The notes under the pieces: model-generated
The model's database searches: none
What the model saw: only the letters and a program-made list of their open reading frames with translations
Told to the model about the DNA's origin: nothing
Assembly: GCA_034421095.1 (NCBI GenBank)
Contig: DAOUKR010000025.1
Location: forward strand, 262,820-326,819
Source of the DNA: JAGWBG01 sp034421095
GTDB lineage: Bacteria; Chloroflexota; Dehalococcoidia; Lucifugimonadales; JAGWBF01
Length of the DNA stretch: 64,000 nt
Reading direction: 5' to 3'
In this document: piece after piece, positions 48,470-57,721 of the stretch
Layout: every line of letters starts with the position of its first letter
Numbering within the stretch: position 1 is the first letter of the stretch
Program-made: the position numbers and the translations under genes

Positions 48470-49408
48470 ATGAAGTTAGGATTCATCGGACTGGGGATTA
48501 TGGGCGGAAGCATGGCCTATAATGCCCTCCAGGGAGGCCATGAGATGGTGGTGCATGACCTCCGGCAAGAGGCGGCCACTCCCCATCTGGAGGCCGGAGC
48601 TACCTGGGCAGATACGCCACGACAGGTGGCAGAGGCCAGCGACATCGTATTTACCTCGTTGCCCGGCCCCACCGAAGTAGAGGCAGTGGCCCTGGGGGAG
48701 GACGGACTCGGCCAGGGTCTGAGCGAGGGAAAGGTCTATTTCGACCTGAGCACGAACTCTCCGTCTGCAATTCGCCGTATCCACCAGACGCTCTCCTCTC
48801 GTGGCATCCACGTGCTGGACGCTCCGGTCAGCGGGGGGCCTCGTGGCGCTCGCACCAGAAACCTGGCCGTATGGGTGGGTGGCGACCGGGAAGTCTACGA
48901 ACGATGCAAGCCGGTGCTGGACTCCATCGGAGACAAGGTCTATTACGTCGGACCCATCGGTTGCGGCGCTATCGCCAAGCTGGTACACAACTGCACCGGG
49001 TATGTCGTTCAGTGTGCCCTGGCCGAGGTTTTCACTATGGGTGTCAAGGCCGGGGTGGAGCCGATGGCGCTGTGGCAGGCGGTACGTAGGGGTGCCCAGG
49101 GCCGGCGTGGCACCTTTGAAGGACTGGCGGAGCACCTGCTGCCTGGAAAGTTCGATCCCCCCGACTTCGCTCTGCGCCTGGCCCGGAAGGACGTGGACCT
49201 GGCGGTAGCGGTGGGCCGGGAGTATGATGTGCCCATGCGGTTGGCGAATCTGGCCCTGCAAGAGCTCACCGAGGCCCTTAACCGGGGCTGGGGCGACCGG
49301 GACTCACGGGCGGCCATGCTGCTACAGGAGGAGCGGGCCAACGTTGAGGTGCGGGTCCCGGAGGACGTCCTTCAACGGGCGCTGGAGGATGAACGTTCCG
49401 CAGGATGA
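48470..49408 (+). CDS. 3-hydroxyisobutyrate dehydrogenase-family NAD(P) oxidoreductase
   Basis: ATG 48470 has GGAGG five bases upstream and is preferred to the in-frame TTG 48458. The 312-residue protein has the Rossmann motif 'LGFIGLGIMGGSMAYN', the substrate-binding 'DAPVSGGPRGA' and the catalytic Lys in 'GCGAIAKLVHNC'. Family members oxidise beta-hydroxyacids such as 3-hydroxyisobutyrate or tartronate semialdehyde. It lies upstream of a ThDP-dependent enzyme gene, which recalls glyoxylate carboligase/tartronate semialdehyde reductase pairs. Confidence 0.92.
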   Translation: MKLGFIGLGIMGGSMAYNALQGGHEMVVHDLRQEAATPHLEAGATWADTPRQVAEASDIVFTSLPGPTEVEAVALGEDGLGQGLSEGKVYFDLSTNSPSAIRRIHQTLSSRGIHVLDAPVSGGPRGARTRNLAVWVGGDREVYERCKPVLDSIGDKVYYVGPIGCGAIAKLVHNCTGYVVQCALAEVFTMGVKAGVEPMALWQAVRRGAQGRRGTFEGLAEHLLPGKFDPPDFALRLARKDVDLAVAVGREYDVPMRLANLALQELTEALNRGWGDRDSRAAMLLQEERANVEVRVPEDVLQRALEDERSAG

Positions 49409-49422
49409 AAACGCTACGCTAT

Positions 49423-49490
49423 GTCCCCTCTCCCTTGGCGGGAGAGGGTTAGGTCGTAGACTCGCCTGGGAGAGGTGAGGGGGAATCATT
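49423..49490 (+). repeat. Palindromic 'ccctctccc' intergenic repeat
   Basis: TCCCCTCTCCCTTGGCGGG then AGAGGGTTAGG forms the typical hairpin, and GAGGTGAGGGGG ends the unit at about 49485. It separates the beta-hydroxyacid dehydrogenase gene from the ThDP enzyme gene. Confidence 0.75.
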
Positions 49491-49521
49491 ATTTTCGTAA
49501 GGATGAGAAGGAGGTGGAGGC

Positions 49522-51171
49522 ATGGCTCAGATTAAGGGAGGCCAGGCGGTTGTTGAGTCCTTGCTTGCCCAGGGTGTGGATACCGTGTTTGGAATAATCT
49601 CATTCCACATGATGGAAATCTACGATGCCCTGTACGACCACAGGGACGCTATCCGGTTCATAAGCACTCGCCACGAGCACGCCGCAGCCCTCATGGCCGA
49701 CGGGTACGCCCGGGTCACGGGCAAGCCTGGTGTCTGCCTGACCAGCACCGGCCCCGGCGCTGCCAACTCCGTTAGCGGCATGGGCGAGGCTTACTTCAGC
49801 TCCTCTCCGGTGCTGAACATCACCAGCACCGCCGAGGAGGCCATATATGGCCGGGGACTGGGTGCGGCCCACGAGACCAAGGACCAGCTTGGCATGTTCA
49901 CGGCTGTGACCCAGTCCAACCACCACGTCAGCCAGCCGGAGGCAATTCCGGACCGTCTTTACGAAGCCTTCGAGCGGTTCCAGACCCGTCGCCCCCGGCC
50001 CATCGAAATTGAAATCCCGGTGGATGTCCAGGGACAGGTTGCCGACATGGAGATACCCAGGCTAACCCGGTTTACCCCTCCGGAGGCGGACCAAGCGTCG
50101 GTGGAGCGGGCGGCCCAGCTTCTCCTCTCCGGGAAGAGGATCGCGGTCCTGGCCGGGAACGGTGTCCATCGCGCAGGCGCATCCAATGAGTTGCTGCGAC
50201 TGGTGGAGACTCTGGGCATCCCCGTGTTCTCCACACCGTCGGGCAAGGGCGCTATATCCGACGAGAACCCCCTGTACTTGGGCGTCTACGGGAACAGGCC
50301 CGGCTGGACGCCAAGCCCCAAACAGAACCCCCTGCAGGCCTTTCTGGACAGTCTCGACACGGTGCTGGTGGTAGGCTCAAGCCTCTCCCAGTCCAGGGCC
50401 AGGGGTGCGGGCCTTCGGCTGCCACCCAACATTATTCACGTGGACATTGATGGTGAGTCCATAGGCAAGAACTATGAGACCTCCGTGGGCGTGGTTGGCG
50501 ACGCCGGTACGGTCCTGGCGCAGATTAACGCCGCGATACAGGGCAAGTCGTCCCAGATTATGGCTGGATTCGGCCAGGAGGTGCGGGAACTGAAGGGAAG
50601 CATATCCGACTTCTGGTGGGAGATGATGCCCAGCGAAATGAAGACGATGGAGGCTATACGCAGCGTCGTGGAGCGGGATGCAGTCTTTATCGGCGACTCC
50701 GCCTCTGCCGTTTACCGGGGTGCCTCCTACTGCCTCGACATGTATGAGCCAAGGACATACATGACGCCCCTATGGTCCGGCCTGGGATTCGGCTTTCCCG
50801 CCGCCATAGGTGCCAAGGCGGGACTCCCCGACCGGCAAGTTATATGCCTGACCGGGGACGGCGGATTTCAGTTCAACATCCAGGAGATAGGCACCTGCGT
50901 CCAGTACGGGCTGAGTCCGGTGGTGATTATATTCAACGACAATGCCTGGGGTGTGCTGAAGGACATGCAAAAGGCCTTCTACAAGAGCCGGTACATGGCC
51001 GTTGACCTACAGAACCCTGACTTTGTCAAGCTGGCCGAGTCCTACGGGGCCAGCGGCGTGCGTGTTGATTCGCTGAAGGAGTTGGCACCTGCCCTGGAGG
51101 CGGCTCTCCGGTCTGGCACCCTCACCCTTATAGACGTGCAGACCCCCGACGGCATCGAGAACTTTGCTTGA
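49522..51171 (+). CDS. Thiamine diphosphate-dependent enzyme (acetolactate synthase-like)
   Basis: The 549-residue protein has the three domains of the family: an N-terminal PYR domain with the cofactor-activating Glu52 in 'STRHEHAAALMADGYAR', a central domain, and a C-terminal PP domain with 'GDGGFQFN' and 'FNDNAWG' for Mg-ThDP. It is most like acetolactate synthase/benzoylformate decarboxylase relatives. There is no small regulatory subunit gene and no ilv gene adjacent, so a catabolic carboligase or decarboxylase is more likely than IlvB. GGAGG precedes the ATG. Confidence 0.88.
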   Translation: MAQIKGGQAVVESLLAQGVDTVFGIISFHMMEIYDALYDHRDAIRFISTRHEHAAALMADGYARVTGKPGVCLTSTGPGAANSVSGMGEAYFSSSPVLNITSTAEEAIYGRGLGAAHETKDQLGMFTAVTQSNHHVSQPEAIPDRLYEAFERFQTRRPRPIEIEIPVDVQGQVADMEIPRLTRFTPPEADQASVERAAQLLLSGKRIAVLAGNGVHRAGASNELLRLVETLGIPVFSTPSGKGAISDENPLYLGVYGNRPGWTPSPKQNPLQAFLDSLDTVLVVGSSLSQSRARGAGLRLPPNIIHVDIDGESIGKNYETSVGVVGDAGTVLAQINAAIQGKSSQIMAGFGQEVRELKGSISDFWWEMMPSEMKTMEAIRSVVERDAVFIGDSASAVYRGASYCLDMYEPRTYMTPLWSGLGFGFPAAIGAKAGLPDRQVICLTGDGGFQFNIQEIGTCVQYGLSPVVIIFNDNAWGVLKDMQKAFYKSRYMAVDLQNPDFVKLAESYGASGVRVDSLKELAPALEAALRSGTLTLIDVQTPDGIENFA

Positions 51172-51260
51172 ACCCTGGATGCTATGACATTCCCCGAGAG
51201 TGCCCCCAGCATCTCATTCCGAAAGGGGTGAAGCTTGGTAGGGAATCCAAGAGCCCGGAT

Positions 51261-53540
51261 TTACTCACTCTGCCACAGGGTCTCCAGTATCTTGCCGGGA
51301 CTCATGGGTAGCTCCTGCATCCGTACCCCAATGGCGTTGTGTATGGCGTTGGCGATGGCGGGGAGCGGCGGTACGATGGGAACCTCGCCCACACCCCTGG
51401 CTCCGTAGGGGTGTCCAGGGTTCGCCACCTCGACGATTACGGTATCTATCATCGGCACGTCAAGGCTTGTGGGCATACGGTAGTCCAGGAAGCTGGAGTT
51501 AGCCATCTCTCCCTTGTCGTTATAGAAATACTCTTCGTTCAACGCCCACCCGATGCCCTGGACGGCGCCCCCCTGCATCTGTCCCTCAACGTAGCTGGGG
51601 TGAATGGCCTTGCCGGCGTCCTGCACGGTGGTGTATCTCAGCACGTCTACCTTCCCGGTGTCGGGGTCAACCTCTACGTCCACTATGGCGGTGGCGAAGG
51701 CCCCTCCCACGCCGGAAGGCTCTACATTGGAGCTTGAGGAGATTGGGCCGCCGGTCTGGAGCAGCTTGCCCGCCAACTCCTTGAAGGTCATTCTCAACTC
51801 CGGATCCGATTTGTGGGTCAGCACGCCGCCGTCATACTCCACGTCCTCTATGGAAGTGTCCCATACAGTGGCTGCTCGCTCTATCATCTTCCTTTTCACT
51901 TCCTGGGCGGCCTCGTAGGCCGCCCAACCCGTGGCAAAGGCCGTCCGGCTTCCGCCTGTAACGTTGGTATAGCCCACCGAGTCCGTATCTACCACCGAGG
52001 GATGGACGTCTTCCGCGGGAATGCCCAGGACCTCCGCCGCCTGCATGGCTACGGCTACCCGCGTCCCGCCGATGTCAGTAGACCCTTCCACCAGGCTCAC
52101 CGTTCCGTCGGTGTTGACGCTCATATTACAGCTGGACTGAAGCCCCACGTTGAACCAGAAACCTGTCGCCATGCCCCGCCCCCGATTGGGGCCCTCCAGG
52201 GGTGCCGAGTAATGGGGATGGTTCTTGGTTGCCTCCAGGACTTCCGTGAAGCCTATGCGGGGGAATACCGGCCCGTCAACGCGGCGCGTGCCCTCTTTGG
52301 CGGCGTTGCGCAGACGGAACTCAACGGGGTCCATCCCGATTTTTTCGCAGATTTCGTCTATCACCGTCTCGGCGGAAAAGGCCGCGTTGGGAGCGCCCGG
52401 TGCCCTGTAAGCTGCGGTCTTGGGCTTGTTGACCACAACATCGTACCCGTCTATCAGCCCGTTCTCAATTTGGTACGGAGCAAATACGCACATAGCGCCG
52501 GCCCCTATGAGGGACCCGGGGTAGGCACCCGCCTCATAGGCCATGTGAGCCTGGGCGGCGGTTATACGACCATCCCTGGTTGCTCCCATCTTGAGCTTGA
52601 CGTAGGAGCCGCTGGTCGGTCCGGTGCTCTCGAAGACCTCTGCGCGGCTCATTACCATCTTGACTGGGCGGGCCGTCTTGCGGGAGAGCAGGGCGGCCAG
52701 CGGCTCCAGGTAGACGGGTATCTTCCCGCCGAATCCGCCGCCTATCTCCATAGGCACGACCTTAATGCTCGACTCAGGTATTCTGAGGACCTCCGCCACT
52801 GTGGACCTTACGACGAATGACCCCTGCGTGCTGCACCAGATGGTCACCCTCCCGTCGGAGTTCCACAGGGCAGTCGCATTGTGAGGCTCTATGTAGCCTT
52901 GATGCACTGTCGCCATGTGGTACTCACGTTCCACAACCACGTCGGCCTCTTGAAATCCCTTCTCCACATCTCCCGCCTCAAACCGGAGGTGATTGGCGAC
53001 GTTGCTCGGTTTGTCCGACTTTTCACCCAGAAACGAGGTGAACAGGTCGTCGTGGAGCAAGGTCGCACCGTCTTTCATGGCATCCTGTGTGTTCAGCACC
53101 GGCGGCAGTACCTCGTACTCCACGTCTATCAGGGCCAGGGCTTCCTCGGCGTCGTGGGGGCTGGTGGCTGCTACGGCGGCAACCGCATGGCCCTTGTATA
53201 GGGCCTTGTCCAACGCCAGGATGTTGTTGCTGACATACTTCAGGTTTCCTGCGCTTTCGCCGAAATCGGCTATCTTGTCGGGAGCGTAGGGCAGGTCTTT
53301 TGCCGTTACGACGGCCTTGACCCCGGGATGGGCCAGGGCCTTGCTAACGTCTATGGACTTGATGCGAGCATGGGCATGAGGACTCCTGAGCACCTTGCCG
53401 TGGAGGAGCCCCACCGCTTCAAAGTCCGCTCCGTAGGAGGCCCGCCCTGTAACCTTGTCGGTCCCGTCGTGTCGGATGGGTCTCGTGCCGACCACGTTGT
53501 ATTCATGGGTTGACAGCACCACGTTAGAAGAAGAGTCCAT
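51261..53540 (-). CDS. Xanthine dehydrogenase-family molybdopterin-binding large subunit
   Basis: ATG 53540 with GGAGG ten bases upstream gives 759 residues; a start at 53576 is possible. The protein has the family's 'DKVTGRASYGADF', 'EIGGGFGGKIPV' for the cofactor, 'AYRAPGAPNAAF' and the C-terminal catalytic Glu in 'GARGVGEVPIVPPLP'. The active-site loop lacks the Cys-Ser-Phe-Arg sequence of form I CO dehydrogenase, so it hydroxylates another substrate. The usual [2Fe-2S] and FAD subunit genes are not adjacent, which is unusual. A strong promoter lies upstream. Confidence 0.9.
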   Translation of the reverse strand: MDSSSNVVLSTHEYNVVGTRPIRHDGTDKVTGRASYGADFEAVGLLHGKVLRSPHAHARIKSIDVSKALAHPGVKAVVTAKDLPYAPDKIADFGESAGNLKYVSNNILALDKALYKGHAVAAVAATSPHDAEEALALIDVEYEVLPPVLNTQDAMKDGATLLHDDLFTSFLGEKSDKPSNVANHLRFEAGDVEKGFQEADVVVEREYHMATVHQGYIEPHNATALWNSDGRVTIWCSTQGSFVVRSTVAEVLRIPESSIKVVPMEIGGGFGGKIPVYLEPLAALLSRKTARPVKMVMSRAEVFESTGPTSGSYVKLKMGATRDGRITAAQAHMAYEAGAYPGSLIGAGAMCVFAPYQIENGLIDGYDVVVNKPKTAAYRAPGAPNAAFSAETVIDEICEKIGMDPVEFRLRNAAKEGTRRVDGPVFPRIGFTEVLEATKNHPHYSAPLEGPNRGRGMATGFWFNVGLQSSCNMSVNTDGTVSLVEGSTDIGGTRVAVAMQAAEVLGIPAEDVHPSVVDTDSVGYTNVTGGSRTAFATGWAAYEAAQEVKRKMIERAATVWDTSIEDVEYDGGVLTHKSDPELRMTFKELAGKLLQTGGPISSSSNVEPSGVGGAFATAIVDVEVDPDTGKVDVLRYTTVQDAGKAIHPSYVEGQMQGGAVQGIGWALNEEYFYNDKGEMANSSFLDYRMPTSLDVPMIDTVIVEVANPGHPYGARGVGEVPIVPPLPAIANAIHNAIGVRMQELPMSPGKILETLWQSE

Positions 53541-53653
53541 CAGCGTTTCACCTCCGTCGTGTTGGCAGCGTCGCACCTATCGCCATTAGTGCTCTGCTAA
53601 AGTGCTTTACTTGCGGATTGATAGGCGGGTATCAGGCATCCCTGACGTGAGCG

Positions 53654-53682
53654 AGTATAGCATCGGCCTCCAGGGCCGTCAA
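53654..53682 (-). promoter_or_regulatory. Promoter of the molybdenum hydroxylase gene
   Basis: On the minus strand TTGACG (53682-53677), a 17-base spacer and TATACT (53659-53654) precede the gene, leaving a leader of about 107 bases. The spacer 53541-53934 between the divergent genes holds this promoter and the one at 53800; nothing else was recognised. Confidence 0.62.
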
Positions 53683-53799
53683 CCATGCCTGGAGCCTGCA
53701 GCCCTCATATACTGTAGCTCCTCGTGGCCCTTTGGGTGACAGTGAAAGGCTGGCGGGCTGACAACCGAAAGCCCATTTTCGTAGGCACAAATCGGAGGT

Positions 53800-53829
53800 T
53801 TGACACCCTTACCCGGCCCTATGTATACT
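53800..53829 (+). promoter_or_regulatory. Promoter of the double CoA-transferase gene
   Basis: TTGACA (53800-53805), an 18-base spacer and TATACT (53824-53829) are read on the plus strand, about 100 bases before ATG 53935. With the minus-strand promoter at 53654 this spacer serves two divergent catabolic genes. Confidence 0.62.
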
Positions 53830-53934
53830 TACGTGCAATCAGAGCCTCACCCATTTGGGTATCTATACATACGCGATGATAAGCCCATCGAAAGAAGTGG
53901 CGTCGGTCGTACTCTTGGGATAAGGTAGTGGCAG

Positions 53935-56361
53935 ATGAATGAGAGTGGGCTAGCCCTTGAAGGGCTTCGGGTCGTCGAGTATGGAAGCCACGTAGCAGGC
54001 CCCTATTGCTCAAAGCTGCTGGCCGATGGTGGCGCCCGTGTTGTCAAGGTGGAGCCGCCCGAGGGCGAGGCGCTCCGTCGTCGTCCATCTTCCCTCGACG
54101 GCAGCGAGGGCTACAGCAGTGCAAGCCTCTTCCAGTTCCTCAACACCAACAAGCTGGGAGTAACCCTGGACCTCTACTCCGACGAGGGACGACAGACGCT
54201 GTGGGGCCTCCTGTCGGACGCAGACATCCTCATCTGGAATGGGAACCCTGAGCTTGGGCGCAAGCTGCGTCTGCGCTACCGTGACCTCCGCAAGACCCAC
54301 CCCAATCTCATAGTAACGGCCATCACACCCTTCGGACTGACCGGACCCTACCGCAACTTCAAGGGAGATGAGCTGATAGTCCATAACATGGGAGGCCTGG
54401 GCTACGCCAGCCCCGGGATGCCCGACCACGTGGATGACCCACCCACCGAGCCACCCCTGCACCCGCGAGCTCCCGTAGCCGACATCATTACCGGACTTGT
54501 CGGCGCCATGGCTACCATGATGGCCGTGTTCGCCCGGCGGCAGGACGGAAAGGGTCGCCAGGTGGATGTCTCCGGCATGGATGCCATCGCATCAATGATA
54601 GGCCGGGATACCTCGATTTACTCCTATATTCGCGAGATTGCCGGACGCCTGCCAAATATCTTTGCTCTTCAACCCAACGACATGATGCCCTGCAAGGACG
54701 GATGGGTTGTCATAGCTACGCCTTACGGGGAGCACTGGAACCGTTTTGTCGAGGTGATGGGAAACCCGGACTGGGCATCGCTGGAGGTATTTGCCAGCGG
54801 AAGGCTGCGAGGCGCCAACTGGGACGCTCTGAGACCCCTCATAGAGGAGTGGTCTACCCAGCGTACAGGGGAAGAGATTATGCGCATGGCCCAGGGCAGA
54901 AGCATCCCCTGTTTTCCGGCCTTCACCGTGGGACAAATGATGGACTCGGACCAGATAAAGAGCCGTGACTATTTATGGAGTACCCCGGTGGAAGGGGGAG
55001 AGGTCAAGCTCCCCGGCCCGCCCTTCAAGCTCACCAGGACACCACATACACTGCGCACCCTCGCGCCGGAACTGGGCCAGCACAATCATGACATCCAGGA
55101 CATGGGCAATGCATCTCAGAAACCTGCTCCGTCAGAAACCGGGAATCCTAGTAGAATGCCCCTGGAGGGAATCCGGGTACTTGACCTGGGGCAGGTGGTT
55201 TCCGTCCCCCATTGCGGCAGGATACTGGCCTGGATGGGTGCCGACGTCATCCAGGTCGAGTCAAGCAACCGGCTGACCAGCCGAAATAGCCCTCCATTCG
55301 CCCAGGGCCGTCAAGGCCCAAACACCGGCTCCCTGTACAATTCCCTGGGAACCAACAAGCGCAGTTGCACGCTGGACCTGACCACGCCCCAGGGGGTCGA
55401 GCTATTCAAGAAATTGGTCCGGGTCAGCGACGTGGTGATAGAGAACTTTGCAACCCGGACCATGCTCAAGTTCGGCCTGGGGTACGATACCCTCAAGGAG
55501 CTAAACCCCAGTATCATCATGTTGTCCGTGAGCGCCTTCGGGCGCACCGGGCCCATGAAAGAGTACGTGGGAATGCACAGTGCGGTGAACCTGTTCAGCG
55601 GGGTCTGCGAAGTCACCGGGTACAGCCCCGAGGACCGGCCCCGTATCCTGGGAACCATACTGCCAGACCCGGTAAGCGGCACCGCCGCCTCTATGGCTAT
55701 CCTGGAAGCTCTGTACTACCGTGAGAGGACGGGCCAGGGCCAGCACATTGACCTTTCCATGTCCGAGACCTTTGTAAACTTCATCCCCGAGTCGGTGGCA
55801 GAGTACAGCCGCGTGGGGCATCCTCCGCCGGCCATCGGCAATCGTGACCCCTACAAGGTCCCTCACGGAGTATACCGTTGCAAGGGCGCCGACCACTGGG
55901 TCGCCATATCAGTATCCACGGAGGAGGAGTGGCAGTCGCTATGCTCGACCATCGGCCAGCCGGAGCTAGCGCAAGACCCCGTCTTTGCTGAGCTTTCGGT
56001 CCGGTGGCAGCACCATAACGAGTTGGACGACATCATCACCCGGTGGACCCGGCAGCGCTCCCACTACGAGGCTATGCACCTGCTACAGGAGGCGGGGGTC
56101 CCCGCCGGAGCCGCCCTGGACCCCAAGGACCTGCTCAATGACCCTCACCTCAAGGCTCGAAGACGGGTGGTATGGACGGACCACCCGGAGGCAGGGCGGC
56201 ACCGCATGGTGGGAGCGGTGTGGGACATTGGGTACGTACCACCGCTCAAGTATCGCCACGCCCCGTGCATAGGGCAGCACACCGACGAAGTGTTGCGGGG
56301 CCTCCTGGGCCTCTCCGAACAAGAGGTGGAGCGTCTGCGCGAGGAAAAGGCCCTGACCTGA
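53935..56361 (+). CDS. Fused double type III CoA-transferase (CaiB/BaiF family)
   Basis: The 808-residue protein is two complete family III CoA-transferases in tandem (about 8-385 and 408-800), joined by a Pro/Ser-rich linker. Each half opens with a 'LEGLRVVEYGSHVAGPYCS'-type strand. The catalytic position is Asp216 in the first half ('VDVSGMDA') but Glu611 in the second ('IDLSMSE'), so the halves may differ in activity. These enzymes form interlocked dimers, and the fusion can make the pair from one chain. Substrate unknown; the context is catabolic. Confidence 0.9.
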   Translation: MNESGLALEGLRVVEYGSHVAGPYCSKLLADGGARVVKVEPPEGEALRRRPSSLDGSEGYSSASLFQFLNTNKLGVTLDLYSDEGRQTLWGLLSDADILIWNGNPELGRKLRLRYRDLRKTHPNLIVTAITPFGLTGPYRNFKGDELIVHNMGGLGYASPGMPDHVDDPPTEPPLHPRAPVADIITGLVGAMATMMAVFARRQDGKGRQVDVSGMDAIASMIGRDTSIYSYIREIAGRLPNIFALQPNDMMPCKDGWVVIATPYGEHWNRFVEVMGNPDWASLEVFASGRLRGANWDALRPLIEEWSTQRTGEEIMRMAQGRSIPCFPAFTVGQMMDSDQIKSRDYLWSTPVEGGEVKLPGPPFKLTRTPHTLRTLAPELGQHNHDIQDMGNASQKPAPSETGNPSRMPLEGIRVLDLGQVVSVPHCGRILAWMGADVIQVESSNRLTSRNSPPFAQGRQGPNTGSLYNSLGTNKRSCTLDLTTPQGVELFKKLVRVSDVVIENFATRTMLKFGLGYDTLKELNPSIIMLSVSAFGRTGPMKEYVGMHSAVNLFSGVCEVTGYSPEDRPRILGTILPDPVSGTAASMAILEALYYRERTGQGQHIDLSMSETFVNFIPESVAEYSRVGHPPPAIGNRDPYKVPHGVYRCKGADHWVAISVSTEEEWQSLCSTIGQPELAQDPVFAELSVRWQHHNELDDIITRWTRQRSHYEAMHLLQEAGVPAGAALDPKDLLNDPHLKARRRVVWTDHPEAGRHRMVGAVWDIGYVPPLKYRHAPCIGQHTDEVLRGLLGLSEQEVERLREEKALT

Positions 56362-56392
56362 CTGTGAAGAGAACGGGTTGGGCGATAGGGCC

Positions 56393-57538
56393 TTATAGCA
56401 CCCCGTCCATGCCCATCTCTCCGGCCAGCTCCACCAGGGCATGGTAGTGACTGGCAGGCATGGACACCTGGTTGCGCTCCCTACCTTCCCGTTGAAGCTG
56501 CTGAGAACGCTCTCCAGGGTACAGAATATCCACGACACCCGGTTTCTTGGGAGATGATTTTACCCTGTCTATGTACTCATCCACACGGCTCTTGAACTCT
56601 TCCACCGGGAGGGCGGTGGAAGGGTCTATGACCAGGAACAGGGTCCCGTATCGCCCCGGTTCCTCCAGGTCGCGGGCCAGGTCCCAGGGAGGGCTGGTGT
56701 CGCTGAGGAGATAGCTCAGGAGGCCTACGACAAAGACGAGGGCGTATCCCTTGTGGCCGCTGCGGGCACCCCCCAGGGGCAGAAGGCTGCCCCGGGGAAC
56801 GTAGGAAGCGGGGCCTGTCCAATCCGGCCTGATGAATTCCCTGGAGTCCGTCGTCGGTTCACCACGCTCGTCCAGGATGGAATCGGGAGGGATTTCCTGC
56901 CCCTGGCGGGCTGCGTTAGCCACAGGTGTGGCGGACGTCTGGGTAACTGACATATCCAGAATCACCGGGGCGTGCCTTGTCGCCGGTATGCCGAATCCAA
57001 CGGGCGCGTTGCCCAGGAACGGCCCCATCCCTCCTATTGGGGCAACGGATGGGAAGCTCTGGGTCATCACCATGACCACCATATCCTGAGCGACAGCCCG
57101 CTTGATGAACGGAGTCAGTATTTCTCCGTGGGCACGCGCGCTCACCCACCCCACACCGTGCGTTCGCGCCTTCTCGGTTGCCAGGTCTATGGCGTACCGG
57201 CATACCAGGGCATGTTCAGCCCTGGTGCCGCCGTCTACAATCGCCGTGGCGCTGGTCTCTCGAAGTACCCGAACATCAGGCCGCAAGTCCAAATCTCCTC
57301 GTCGGGCAGCATTAACCCATCCGGGAACTCTCACCATCCCCCGCACGGGATCACCCTGAAGGGCCTTGTCTAGGGCGATGTCCAACAGAAAGGCCGCGTC
57401 TTCGGCGTTCGCACCCACGGATTGCAAGGCGGCAAGGCTCACCTGCCGCACTGCATCCAAAGCAACGGTAATTTGCTCTTCAGTGGAGTCCCACCACTGG
57501 CCGAAAGTCCTTCGCCTCTGCCCACCGGACTCGACCAT
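56393..57538 (-). CDS. Ldh2/malate-lactate dehydrogenase family oxidoreductase
   Basis: ATG 57538 with AAGGAGG six bases upstream gives 381 residues. The protein belongs to the non-Rossmann NAD(P) family of AllD, YiaK and ComC. It shows 'GGTRAEHALVCRYAIDLA', a His in 'SARAHGEILTPF', 'NAPVGFGIPA' and the C-terminal 'LPLGGARSGHKGYALVF'. Enzymes here reduce or oxidise 2-oxo or 2-hydroxy acids. It is convergent with the CoA-transferase gene; the substrate cannot be assigned. Confidence 0.88.
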   Translation of the reverse strand: MVESGGQRRRTFGQWWDSTEEQITVALDAVRQVSLAALQSVGANAEDAAFLLDIALDKALQGDPVRGMVRVPGWVNAARRGDLDLRPDVRVLRETSATAIVDGGTRAEHALVCRYAIDLATEKARTHGVGWVSARAHGEILTPFIKRAVAQDMVVMVMTQSFPSVAPIGGMGPFLGNAPVGFGIPATRHAPVILDMSVTQTSATPVANAARQGQEIPPDSILDERGEPTTDSREFIRPDWTGPASYVPRGSLLPLGGARSGHKGYALVFVVGLLSYLLSDTSPPWDLARDLEEPGRYGTLFLVIDPSTALPVEEFKSRVDEYIDRVKSSPKKPGVVDILYPGERSQQLQREGRERNQVSMPASHYHALVELAGEMGMDGVL

Positions 57539-57597
57539 CGCTCTCCTCCTTCTTTGAACTACTGACACGAGAGTGGGTTTCTGTACCAGCCCCTACC

Positions 57598-57648
57598 GTC
57601 ATTCCCGTGAAGCTTGTCCCCGACCCCGACCGGGGAACGGGAATCCAA
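57598..57648. repeat. Hairpin repeat of the 'gtcattcccg' family
   Basis: TTCCCGT (57602-57608) pairs with ACGGGAA (57637-57643), and an inner TCCCC/GGGGA pair extends the stem. GTCATTCCCG at its left edge matches the other family members. It lies between two divergent genes. Confidence 0.6.
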
Positions 57649-57721
57649 CACGCCTCAGTAGCATTTTTTCAAGACTTGAGCTATTATGTTGCCATATTAT
57701 AGTCGAAAGGAGAAGACGGGG

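Noticed and set aside
49522..51171. Biosynthetic acetolactate synthase IlvB
   Set aside because: No small subunit or other ilv gene is adjacent and the context is catabolic, so only the ThDP-enzyme family is claimed.
51178..51213. Terminator between the ThDP enzyme and molybdenum hydroxylase genes
   Set aside because: GATGCT/AGCATC can pair, but the loop is 24 bases and there is no T-run.
51261..53540. Carbon monoxide dehydrogenase large subunit (CoxL form I)
   Set aside because: The characteristic active-site loop with Cys-Ser-Phe-Arg is absent; the loop reads AYRAPGAP, as in other molybdenum hydroxylases.
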